NCBI GenBank assembly: GCA_014237395.1
Contig: JABZFP010000036.1
Span: forward strand, 19,223 to 83,222
Source of the DNA: Desulfobacteraceae bacterium
GTDB taxonomy: Bacteria > Desulfobacterota > Desulfobacteria > Desulfobacterales > UBA5852
Direction: 5' to 3'
DNA: 64,000 nucleotides
Each line of letters starts with the position of its first letter. Within the stretch, counting starts at the first letter, position 1. Below the pieces are notes generated by a model that searched no databases, had not been told where the DNA came from, and saw only the letters and a list, made by a program, of their open reading frames with translations. A program made the translations under genes and the position numbers. Below are positions 33,812-41,105 of the stretch, in pieces.

Positions 33812-35650
33812 TCATCGCAGGACCGGGTCCCGCCCTTTCAGGCGCACCGCATAGTCATCGAAGTAAATCGCCGATGGTGCCGAAGGCAGAACGCCCATGG
33901 CATGCAGACCCAATTCTTCCGGCCAGTTATCGACATTTGTGCTGTAGCCCTCGGTGGTAAAGGCATCGGTCAACAGAACGGCATCCTCCTCCCATTCGGC
34001 GGCCCGACCTGTTTTTTCGATCCTGAATCCCATGGTGGGGGAAGGGGACCCACTGATGAACGTCCAGTCGATCTGGGTCACGTTTCCGCCGACAAGGTTG
34101 AAATTGTCATTCGTTACCCGGAAATTCGTGCGGTCGAAGACCGGCCAGTTGATAAATGCGCTGAGAGGCGCCAGGCGTTGATTCGGACCCCGCCGGTTAT
34201 CCAGCATCAGATTGGGGGCCGCACCACTGATGTTGCCGCCACCGTTGCAGAGGAACGGTGTTGACACGAAGACTTTAAGGGCGTTGACGCGTTCTCCGGC
34301 GGAAAAGGCCCCCCCGGCCTCGTCCGCTTGTACGCTTCGTTCTTCCAGCCGCACGAGCAGTGTCAGCCAGGGTTCGAAATAGCGGCTATTGCCCTGCAGC
34401 AGACAATAACTCAACGGCAGTTCGGCATAGGCCAGGATTTCGCGCTCCTCCGGCCACAATGTCAGGGTGGGGCCCGCCGGCGGGACCGTATAGGTCCACA
34501 GCGAGGTGATCAGGCCGTCTCCATTGAGGTCTCTCTGGACCCAAAGAATAAGATAGGGGGTGGATGCGTCATCTACCGGAATCAGCCTGTCCGGCAGGGT
34601 ATTCCCCCACTGCCCCCGGACGATGGAAAGTCCCAGTAGATTGCCGCCGTTGGCGGGCGTGTTGTCCACCCTCAAGGAAAGACCGCTGAGGTAATCGTCA
34701 GCATTGGGAACGACAGCCGTTTTGACTTGGAGGTCGTAGCTCAGGCTGTTCAGATCATGGGTAATCCCATCGTAGACCGTGCTGTTCCAATAGTCGAAAA
34801 AGGGGATGGCGGCGCCGCCGTTGACGGTGCGCCAGTCAAAAATACCGAAAACGGCGGGCTGCGACAGCTGGGTTGGCAGGGTCACCGTGTCGTCCGTCAC
34901 ACCAGCGCCGATTAGGATAGCGCGCGCGTCTTCCAGGGCATCGGTCACCGCCGACCAGTAGCGCAGATAAAAGTCGTATTGGAACCACTCCAGACTGAAC
35001 GGCGCGGCGCCATTGCGTTGGCTTTCATAGTCGTCGCGGATGGCACTGGCATCATCGATGGCGGTTTGAAGCGATACCTCACTTCCGGCGCCGGGCAAAT
35101 CGAAGGATTCCCCCCCCGTGCGCAAGGCCGCGTTGTCCTCGATCGTTTCAATATCAAGCGTCCCCGGCGTGCCTTCATCAGGCAGCCAGTTGTCTGTATC
35201 CTCCATGGTGTCGACCCATTCCGGTGTTCCGCCGGAGCTGCGGGCAAAGAGTTTGAATCGGGTATCCCCAAAAGGGCCGTTGACGACTCCCGTAGATGTG
35301 AATCGCTCGGGAAAGCCTTCGATGTCCAAAATAAAACGGTCACCGTTGGCAAGGCGATAGGTTGCGGGCAGGGTCGGTTTGACGGGCAGGGCGTCATAGT
35401 AGGTCAAACCGGAATAGGCGATGTAATAGGCTTTTTTCTGGCTGCTTGATGTCAGGAAACCATAACCGGACGATGACGTCATGTAGATCATGGCAACCCC
35501 AAGGGAGGCCATGACGGTGAGGGTCAGAATCAGGCTGATCAACAATGCCCCGCGATTGTCGCGGAAAAGGTTGTTGGCATGAGACCACCACCATCGTTGC
35601 TTGACACTAACGGCGATTGCGGTAAGGCTATGGCGAAATGATTCAGTCAT
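33812..35650 (-). CDS. Large MshP/MshQ-like or PilX-type pilus component
   Basis: A 612-residue protein with one N-terminal membrane segment (residues about 34-57, ALLISLILTLTVMASLGVAM) followed by a helix with YYIAYSGLTYYDA, the pattern of MshP/PilX minor pilin-like proteins that lack a clear prepilin peptidase site. The remaining 520 residues are a predicted extracellular beta-rich region with no domain I recognise; Cys residues are few. The N-terminal 35 residues are polar and may be partly untranslated if a later start is used. It overlaps the MshO-like gene by eight bases and precedes the pilT-like gene. Its position corresponds to mshP-mshQ; it may be a tip adhesin. Confidence 0.6.
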   Translation of the reverse strand: MTESFRHSLTAIAVSVKQRWWWSHANNLFRDNRGALLISLILTLTVMASLGVAMIYMTSSSGYGFLTSSSQKKAYYIAYSGLTYYDALPVKPTLPATYRLANGDRFILDIEGFPERFTSTGVVNGPFGDTRFKLFARSSGGTPEWVDTMEDTDNWLPDEGTPGTLDIETIEDNAALRTGGESFDLPGAGSEVSLQTAIDDASAIRDDYESQRNGAAPFSLEWFQYDFYLRYWSAVTDALEDARAILIGAGVTDDTVTLPTQLSQPAVFGIFDWRTVNGGAAIPFFDYWNSTVYDGITHDLNSLSYDLQVKTAVVPNADDYLSGLSLRVDNTPANGGNLLGLSIVRGQWGNTLPDRLIPVDDASTPYLILWVQRDLNGDGLITSLWTYTVPPAGPTLTLWPEEREILAYAELPLSYCLLQGNSRYFEPWLTLLVRLEERSVQADEAGGAFSAGERVNALKVFVSTPFLCNGGGNISGAAPNLMLDNRRGPNQRLAPLSAFINWPVFDRTNFRVTNDNFNLVGGNVTQIDWTFISGSPSPTMGFRIEKTGRAAEWEEDAVLLTDAFTTEGYSTNVDNWPEELGLHAMGVLPSAPSAIYFDDYAVRLKGRDPVLR

Positions 35651-36257
35651 GTTTGCCCAAAAAAACAGTTGTCGTCAGTTCATCGAAATTTGTGTCATGC
35701 AATTGCAGGCGCAGGCGGATGGCGGCCTGGCGCGTCGGGCTGGCAAACGCGGCGCTCCATGCCGGGGTGCGGGACGGCGCGGTGATCAGATTGCCACCGG
35801 TATCGTAATAGAGATATGAGAGATCAAAGGCCACGACGTTGTCGGCGAGCGGGGCCGTCACGTTGCCGCCGGGGCAGTCAAGGCAGGTCAGCAGCAGGGC
35901 TTCACCAACCGTCCCGTTCCAGGATATCCGAAACGAGCGGATGGTATCGACAGCTTCATCGGCATGAAAACTGTCAAAGGTGACGCTATTGCTGCTGCCG
36001 CTCGACACATCCGTTATAGTGGTGAATTCTTTTACCATACGGGTCATTGCCAGTTGGGCTTTCTGAGCGGATTCGGCCCCGGCCCGGGAAAGGAGAAAAC
36101 CTTCCGTTATCTGCACCAGGCCAAGGCCGGCAATGGCAGCCAGGATGCCGACAATGGCCAGGCTGGCAATCATTTCAATCAGCGTGAAACCCCTCTGAAA
36201 AACAGGTCGCCAGGCCGGTTTCGGTTTAGGACCATCAAGCTTCAAGACGATATCCAT
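35643..36257 (-). CDS. Minor prepilin, MshO-like
   Basis: A 204-residue prepilin with a leader of 22 residues ending in the prepilin peptidase site RG/FTLIEM and the hydrophobic helix IASLAIVGILAAIAGLGLVQI. The +5 glutamate of the mature protein is present. The globular part (about 160 residues) resembles GspJ/MshO-type minor pilins by position and the AESAQKAQLAMTRMVKEF helix. It lies three bases after the MshD-like gene and overlaps the next gene by eight bases, so translation is coupled. The specific MshO assignment rests on gene order. Confidence 0.8.
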   Translation of the reverse strand: MDIVLKLDGPKPKPAWRPVFQRGFTLIEMIASLAIVGILAAIAGLGLVQITEGFLLSRAGAESAQKAQLAMTRMVKEFTTITDVSSGSSNSVTFDSFHADEAVDTIRSFRISWNGTVGEALLLTCLDCPGGNVTAPLADNVVAFDLSYLYYDTGGNLITAPSRTPAWSAAFASPTRQAAIRLRLQLHDTNFDELTTTVFLGKHD

Positions 36258-36260
36258 CAG

Positions 36261-36701
36261 TCAGCGTACCAGTAAAAAGGTCAGCGGATCGTCGTTGGGA
36301 CCCGCGATGACAACCTTGAGGGTGTCTTCCGGTGCTGTGCCATAGACGTCCGCTATTTCGTTTCCGGCGGCGTCGAACTGGATGAAATCATTGAAAAGGA
36401 CCCGGTATTCGCCATAGGCGTTGTTTTGATCGGTTCCGGCGGCACCGATGCCGGATTGAAAAATATTCCAGGTCGCGCTGTCGGAAGGCGCCGCCTGCCG
36501 AAAGGCGCCGATGATCTGATCTGCAACGGCCTGCAGAGCGGTATTGATCTTGAGGCGTTTGATGGGCGTGCTGCTTTGGATCAGTGCACTGCCGCTGTAT
36601 TGCATCATGATCGCGCCCAGGATAACGGCCACCAGCAGGGTGATGATGACTTCCACCAGAGTGAACCCCGTCGTCTTGGACTCAGCCGCCATCGATCTCA
36701 T
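36261..36701 (-). CDS. Minor prepilin, MshD-like
   Basis: A 146-residue prepilin. The leader MRSMAAESKTTG is followed by the cleavage site G/FTLVEV and the helix IITLLVAVILGAIMMQYSGS. The ATG at 36701 overlaps the stop of the upstream prepilin gene (ATGA), and an apparent longer frame to 36785 would put the prepilin site 40 residues in, so the short start is chosen. In the MSHA order it takes the mshD place between mshC and mshO. Function as a minor pilin in pilus initiation is inferred. Confidence 0.8.
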   Translation of the reverse strand: MRSMAAESKTTGFTLVEVIITLLVAVILGAIMMQYSGSALIQSSTPIKRLKINTALQAVADQIIGAFRQAAPSDSATWNIFQSGIGAAGTDQNNAYGEYRVLFNDFIQFDAAGNEIADVYGTAPEDTLKVVIAGPNDDPLTFLLVR

Positions 36702-37162
36702 GGTATGAACCCCGTGTGGCCTGTGACGGTTATGGCGTCGGTATTGACGGTGAGGGTGATGGTATCCGGCCCGGGGCTGCCCCACTCATCAAAGGTGATA
36801 GTGCCGATGCCACCCGTAATGGCAACGCCGGCGGGCAGGTTGTGGGTGGAGGTGCTATCGTTGGGCAGATTGACACTGGCCGGCAAACCGTTCTGGAACA
36901 GGGTATAAGAATTCGAGGTGAAGGCGATGCCCCAGCTTTCCGTGTTGTTGCCCATGGCCAGCGATTGGGCGAACCGCAGATGGGATCGGATGATGGCGGC
37001 CTGGGCGTAGGCGTCACGGTTGATAGCGGGTGTCCGGGTGAGTACGACGGTCATGACCACGGCCAGAACGATCAACACGGCCAGGACTTCGATCATCGTA
37101 AATCCTGAGTCACACTGTTGATTGTCGGATCGGCATGCCGTGGGCGGAGCACCGTTTATCAT
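36698..37162 (-). CDS. Minor prepilin, MshC-like (GspH/FimT type)
   Basis: A 154-residue prepilin with leader MINGAPPTACRSDNQQCDSG, the site G/FTMIEV and helix LAVLIVLAVVMTVVLTRTPA. The segment RSHLRFAQSLAMGNNTESWGIAF is the typical GspH/FimT helix. The ATG at 37162 has an AAAGG site; an upstream start at 37213 would give a leader of 37 residues. The stop overlaps the start of the next gene by four bases. A 252-base gap without a gene separates it from the pilin genes upstream, which may allow RNA processing or partial termination. Confidence 0.8.
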   Translation of the reverse strand: MINGAPPTACRSDNQQCDSGFTMIEVLAVLIVLAVVMTVVLTRTPAINRDAYAQAAIIRSHLRFAQSLAMGNNTESWGIAFTSNSYTLFQNGLPASVNLPNDSTSTHNLPAGVAITGGIGTITFDEWGSPGPDTITLTVNTDAITVTGHTGFIP

Positions 37163-37414
37163 TGGGCCTTTTCCATTTACAAAGATTGGTCGGATCGTTT
37201 CATTGGCGACCACATGCTTAAATAGACAATCCTTTTTAAGGGGTGTTTGTTGTGGCCTTAGCCTTATCGAAATGAGTCGTTATTTAATCGGTCCTTATTT
37301 TATCACCGATACGATTGTATTTCCAGATGGGAGCAGGATAGGGAAGCCCATCGCCTGGCGGAGCGTGGCTGCGTGTCGTGGCATCAGTGACAAAATGGTT
37401 GGCGAGGCAGGCCG

Positions 37415-37792
37415 TCAGCGTGACCAGCGGCCGGCAGACAGAGAGGTGGATGCGGATCGGGTCAAGGCGGCGGTAGCGGAGCCGAAACGGAGGGTTCCAC
37501 CGCCGGCGGTGGCGGCCCCCGGCCATTGATAGCTGTTGCCAAGATCCACGTCCATCTGACTGAAAATAGCGGTATCATTGGACCAGCCGCTATCGGAAAG
37601 CATGCTGTTTGCCCAGACCAATGTTTCACGCTGATTCAATTCGGCAACGCCCAGATCAAGCGAGCGCTGGTCAGCGCTGGCAGCAACGTCAATAAATCGC
37701 GGTACCGCTACAGCGGCCAGAATGCCGAGAATTATCAAAACCGCAATGATTTCGATCAGCGTGAAGCCTCTCTGGTTTTTCAAAGGGCGCAT
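37415..37792 (-). CDS. Major-type pilin, MshA/MshB-like (second copy)
   Basis: A 125-residue prepilin with a short leader MRPLKNQRG, cleavage site G/FTLIEI and the helix IAVLIILGILAAVAVPRFID. The ATG at 37792 gives a normal leader; a TTG six codons upstream is possible. No strong ribosome binding site is visible. It is a clear paralogue of the gene at 37918, sharing the helix, an AQQRALDAGIAELN-like helix (DQRSLDLGVAELNQRETL here), a GAATAGGGTLRFG glycine loop and the ending GRWSR. No conserved C-terminal disulfide pair is seen. It is probably a subunit of the pilus rod or a minor pilin like MshB. Confidence 0.85.
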   Translation of the reverse strand: MRPLKNQRGFTLIEIIAVLIILGILAAVAVPRFIDVAASADQRSLDLGVAELNQRETLVWANSMLSDSGWSNDTAIFSQMDVDLGNSYQWPGAATAGGGTLRFGSATAALTRSASTSLSAGRWSR

Positions 37793-37917
37793 GATGAACA
37801 AACGTTTCAATGGAATCGAACGAACTCCCCGGCGTAAAATTTTATGGCGCGATGGATCATGCCCCGATTTTTTTAGGTGTCACGGTATTGTAACGATATC
37901 CGGTTCTTTCACCGTCT

Positions 37918-38307
37918 CTATCGTGACCAGCGTCCCGGTGAGGTGCTATCCGAGGCGGTTCGCGTAAGTGCAACAGTCGCACCGCCATCATAGACAAGTG
38001 TTCCACCACCTACGGCCGGCCCGACGCTCCAGGTATAGGGGCTGCCAAGGTCGTGTATTGCTGAGGTAAAAAGCGCAGCATCGGTGGTATAGCCTGTATT
38101 GGATAGTTTGATGTCGGCCCACTGAAGGGTCTCACGACCGTTCAACTCGGCAATGCCGGCATCCAGAGCGCGCTGCTGGGCGTTGGCGGTCAGGTCGATG
38201 TAGCGTGGCACGGCCACAGCGGCCAGTATGCCCAAAATGATCAATACTGCAATGATTTCGATAAGCGTAAAACCGGATTGATTGGACAAAATGGGTTTTC
38301 GTTTCAT
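37918..38307 (-). CDS. Major-type pilin, MshA-like (first copy)
   Basis: A 129-residue prepilin with leader MKRKPILSNQSG, cleavage site G/FTLIEI and helix IAVLIILGILAAVAVPRYID. The ATG at 38307 follows GGAGG by eight bases, the best translation signal among the pilin genes, which suits a major pilin. It lies directly downstream of the -24/-12 site at 38378. The mature chain lacks cysteines, so it has no disulfide-bounded D-region. Its C-terminus TASDSTSPGRWSR parallels that of the copy at 37415. A 125-base gap without a clear terminator lies between the two pilin genes. Confidence 0.87.
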   Translation of the reverse strand: MKRKPILSNQSGFTLIEIIAVLIILGILAAVAVPRYIDLTANAQQRALDAGIAELNGRETLQWADIKLSNTGYTTDAALFTSAIHDLGSPYTWSVGPAVGGGTLVYDGGATVALTRTASDSTSPGRWSR

Positions 38308-38377
38308 GGTTGTGACCTCCACCGCGATCTCCTTGGTGTTGACGGCATTGTTGTTTGATGGCGAAATGCCAAAATAA

Positions 38378-38391
38378 GCAAAATTTATACC
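38378..38391 (-). promoter_or_regulatory. Candidate sigma-54 (-24/-12) promoter of the pilin genes
   Basis: On the minus strand the sequence CAGGTATAAATTTTGCTT places GG (38391-38390) and GC (38379-38378) exactly 12 bases apart with the TTTTGCT -12 box intact; the -24 box is a weaker AGGTA. Transcription would start near 38366, about 60 bases before the pilin ATG. The sigma-54 activator gene ends at 38525, just upstream. An inverted GGCATTTCGCC repeat lies between the site and the gene. Confidence 0.55.
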
Positions 38392-38524
38392 TGCATCACG
38401 TTTTAATTCTCTTTAAGTACGAATGTTGAATCTTTTTCGATAAATCGATCCGCTATCGATATGGTAGTGTAAAATCCTCAAGGCCAGGGTTGTTTTGATC
38501 CTCCAAAACATGTAGGAAACCACT

Positions 38525-39862
38525 TCACCCTTTGTTGGATTTAAAGGCGGCGGCATCGATCTGGTATTTCTTGATGCGGTGCCATAAACTGCGCTGATTG
38601 ATTCCCATCAATTCGGCGGCCCTGATCTGGATGCCATTGGTTCTTTTTAGCGCATCGATAATCATACCCTTTTCAATTTCTTTGAGCTTGTCGTCTATGG
38701 AGAGGTCTTTTTCATCCTCGTTTTCGATGAACGCGTGTTGGAACAGTTGGGTGATGCTTTCCGGCAGGTGATTGATGACGATCTCCTGGCCTTGGCTCAG
38801 CACCGCCGCCCGTTCAACCGTATTCTGGAGTTCACGCACATTGCCGGGCCAGTCATAGCCGATCATCATCTGCAGTGCCGGTGAAGAGATGCGGACCTCG
38901 GGGGATGTCCGGGATAAGAAATCATCCACCAGCAGCGGGATATCCTCTTTGCGTTCCCGCAATACCGGTAGCTGAAGGGCGAAAACATTGATGCGATAGT
39001 AGAGGTCTTCCCGGAAGGTGCCTTCCGCGACCATCTGCGGCAGGTTTTTATTTGTGGCGCAGATGAGGCGAACGTCGACTTGCACGGTGCGGGTGCCCCC
39101 GACGCGGTCGAATTCCTTTTCCTGAATGACCCGCAGGATCTTGGCCTGCAATCCCAGCGGCATGTCGCCGATTTCATCCAGAAAAATAGTGCCGCCGTGA
39201 GCGAGTTCGAATTTGCCCGGTTTGCGCGCCGTGGCGCCGGTAAATGCCCCTTTTTCATGCCCGAAGAGCTCGCTTTCCAGGAGATCCGGCGGAATCGCCA
39301 CGCAATTGAGCTTGATAAACGGGTTTTGGTTGCGGCGACTGTTGCGATGGATGCTGGAGGCGACCAATTCCTTTCCGGTGCCGCTTTCACCCAGGATGAG
39401 GACGGTGGAATCCGTCGGTGCTACCATCTGAACGCGTCGCAGCAGCCCCCGCATAACGCGGCTGTCGCCGATGATTTCGGGAAAAAGCTGCCGGGCATCC
39501 AGTTTGGTCAATACGTCTTCGACCCGCTCGAAGACATTTTTGAAATGTTTAATTTCATCGACCTGCTTGCGGCGGTATTGTTCGTCTTCCGGTCGCGAAA
39601 TTACCGGGATGTCATTGGCGCGTTGAATGAAGCGTTTCACCGGCATGAGCAAGAGGCGCGTGACTACCAGGCCGCAGAAGAAACTGACCAGCGCAAACAG
39701 CAGCGCCCACAAATGGATTTGGAGGCTGCCGTCCTGGCCGAGACGGTGATAATGCTGGGCGAGCAAAAAGGTCAACAGGGCCGACAGGAAGGCAATTCCG
39801 GCAAAAATGACCGGAACGATGACATATAAACTGATATGATAGCGAAAATCTTTGATGGCCAC
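38525..39862 (-). CDS. Membrane-anchored sigma-54-dependent transcriptional activator
   Basis: A 445-residue activator without a receiver domain. Residues 10-34 and 50-72 are two membrane segments, followed by a HAMP-like or linker helix to about 125. The AAA+ domain (about 128-360) has Walker A GESGTGKE (158-165), the sigma-54 contact motif GAFTGA (205-210), and Walker B GGTIFLDEIGDMP. The C-terminus has a Fis-type helix-turn-helix (IQIRAAELMGINQRSLWHRIKKY). With the sensor part in or across the membrane it could bind DNA directly from the membrane. It lies between mshG and the pilins, 14 bases after mshG, so it is made with the assembly genes. The likely target is the site at 38378. Confidence 0.92.
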   Translation of the reverse strand: MAIKDFRYHISLYVIVPVIFAGIAFLSALLTFLLAQHYHRLGQDGSLQIHLWALLFALVSFFCGLVVTRLLLMPVKRFIQRANDIPVISRPEDEQYRRKQVDEIKHFKNVFERVEDVLTKLDARQLFPEIIGDSRVMRGLLRRVQMVAPTDSTVLILGESGTGKELVASSIHRNSRRNQNPFIKLNCVAIPPDLLESELFGHEKGAFTGATARKPGKFELAHGGTIFLDEIGDMPLGLQAKILRVIQEKEFDRVGGTRTVQVDVRLICATNKNLPQMVAEGTFREDLYYRINVFALQLPVLRERKEDIPLLVDDFLSRTSPEVRISSPALQMMIGYDWPGNVRELQNTVERAAVLSQGQEIVINHLPESITQLFQHAFIENEDEKDLSIDDKLKEIEKGMIIDALKRTNGIQIRAAELMGINQRSLWHRIKKYQIDAAAFKSNKG

Positions 39863-39876
39863 CGTCAGACTCCGGG

Positions 39877-41097
39877 CTAGTGGTACATTTTTGTGAGATC
39901 CGCAATCGGCATGAAAATGGCGACCGCAAAAAAACCGACCATGACGGCTAGTGAAATAATCAGGATCGGGCCGAGGGCGTTAGTCATTTTTTTAATGGCG
40001 TATTCCAATTCTTCGTCATAATGGGTGGCGACTTCCTGCAGCATTTCATCCAGATTACCGGACTCCTCCCCCACTGCGACCATGTTGACCACCATCGGGG
40101 TGAAATAACGGGCTTTTTTGAGCGGGGCGGCAATGCCGCGTCCCTCTTCGAGCAACTCCCTGATTCGCTCGAACTCGCGAGCAATGGCCGCATTGCCGAT
40201 GGTTGCGGAGAGAATCGTCATGGCCTCCAGGATCGCTATCCCGCTCGATTGCAGGATACTGAAGATGGAGGAAAAGCGTGACATGGCCGATTTCACGACC
40301 ACCGGACCGATGATCGGGCTTTGGATGAGCATGTAATCGCGGGTAAAGCGTCCCTGGTCGGTTCGCAGATAGAAAAAAGCAGCCAGAAAAGCGACCAGCG
40401 CGGCGGCCAGCAGCAGGGCGCCATACGTCGCCATGAACTGATAGATCCCCATGGCGATCTGGGTCGGCAACGGCAGGGCCACACCGCTGCGCGAAAGGAT
40501 GGTGACGAACTTGGGCAGTACGAACGCCAGAAGGATGACAAAGGCCACCACCAACATGGCTAAAACGAAAGCAGGATAGAACATGGCCGAGCGAATGTCC
40601 GAACGGACCTTTTGTTCGTGCTCCAGGATGTATTTAAGCCGTTCCATGACTTTGGGGAGTGAGCCGCTGACTTCGCCGGCATGGATCATGGCGCAGTAGA
40701 GCGGTGAAAAGACGCCGGGGTGCTGGCGGAAGGCGTCGTAAAGCTGGGCGCCTTCTTTAATGGCCTGGCGCATGGTTGTGATGACGCGTTCCAAACGGGG
40801 ATTTTCCGTTTGGGCCGCCAGGATATCCAGCATGGACATCATGGGGACCCCAGCCCGGAAAAGCGTGCTGAATTGTTTGGTGAACAGGATCAAATCCGCC
40901 GTCGGTATATGGCTGAACCACCGTTCCAGGGCCGGAAATGAACGCCGTTGCCGCCCGCGGTTGCGTTCCTGAATGCGGGACGGCAGAACCCCCCGTCCGG
41001 CAAGCAGGTCCGCGGCGGCATCGGCCGATTCGGCTTCGATATGGCCTTTAAGGGTTTCGCCCTTTTCGTTGATGGCCTGGTAGGCAAAGGTCGGCAT
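39877..41097 (-). CDS. mshG: Type IV pilus inner-membrane platform protein MshG/PilC
   Basis: A 406-residue polytopic protein of the GspF/PilC family with two repeated GspF domains. The N-terminus FAYQAINEKGETLKGHIEAESADAA is diagnostic. Each repeat shows the FTKQFSTLFRAGVPMMSMLDIL and FSSIFSILQSSGIAILEAMTIL helices, and three membrane segments are seen near residues 170-195, 220-245 and 375-400. It is the platform through which MshE drives pilin polymerisation. It lies eight bases after mshE. Confidence 0.93.
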   Translation of the reverse strand: MPTFAYQAINEKGETLKGHIEAESADAAADLLAGRGVLPSRIQERNRGRQRRSFPALERWFSHIPTADLILFTKQFSTLFRAGVPMMSMLDILAAQTENPRLERVITTMRQAIKEGAQLYDAFRQHPGVFSPLYCAMIHAGEVSGSLPKVMERLKYILEHEQKVRSDIRSAMFYPAFVLAMLVVAFVILLAFVLPKFVTILSRSGVALPLPTQIAMGIYQFMATYGALLLAAALVAFLAAFFYLRTDQGRFTRDYMLIQSPIIGPVVVKSAMSRFSSIFSILQSSGIAILEAMTILSATIGNAAIAREFERIRELLEEGRGIAAPLKKARYFTPMVVNMVAVGEESGNLDEMLQEVATHYDEELEYAIKKMTNALGPILIISLAVMVGFFAVAIFMPIADLTKMYH

Positions 41098-41105
41098 GGA
41101 TTATC

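Noticed and set aside
37122..37526. Short frames in the 252-base gap between pilin and MshC-like genes
   Set aside because: Proline- and arginine-rich translations without ribosome sites; no prepilin signal.
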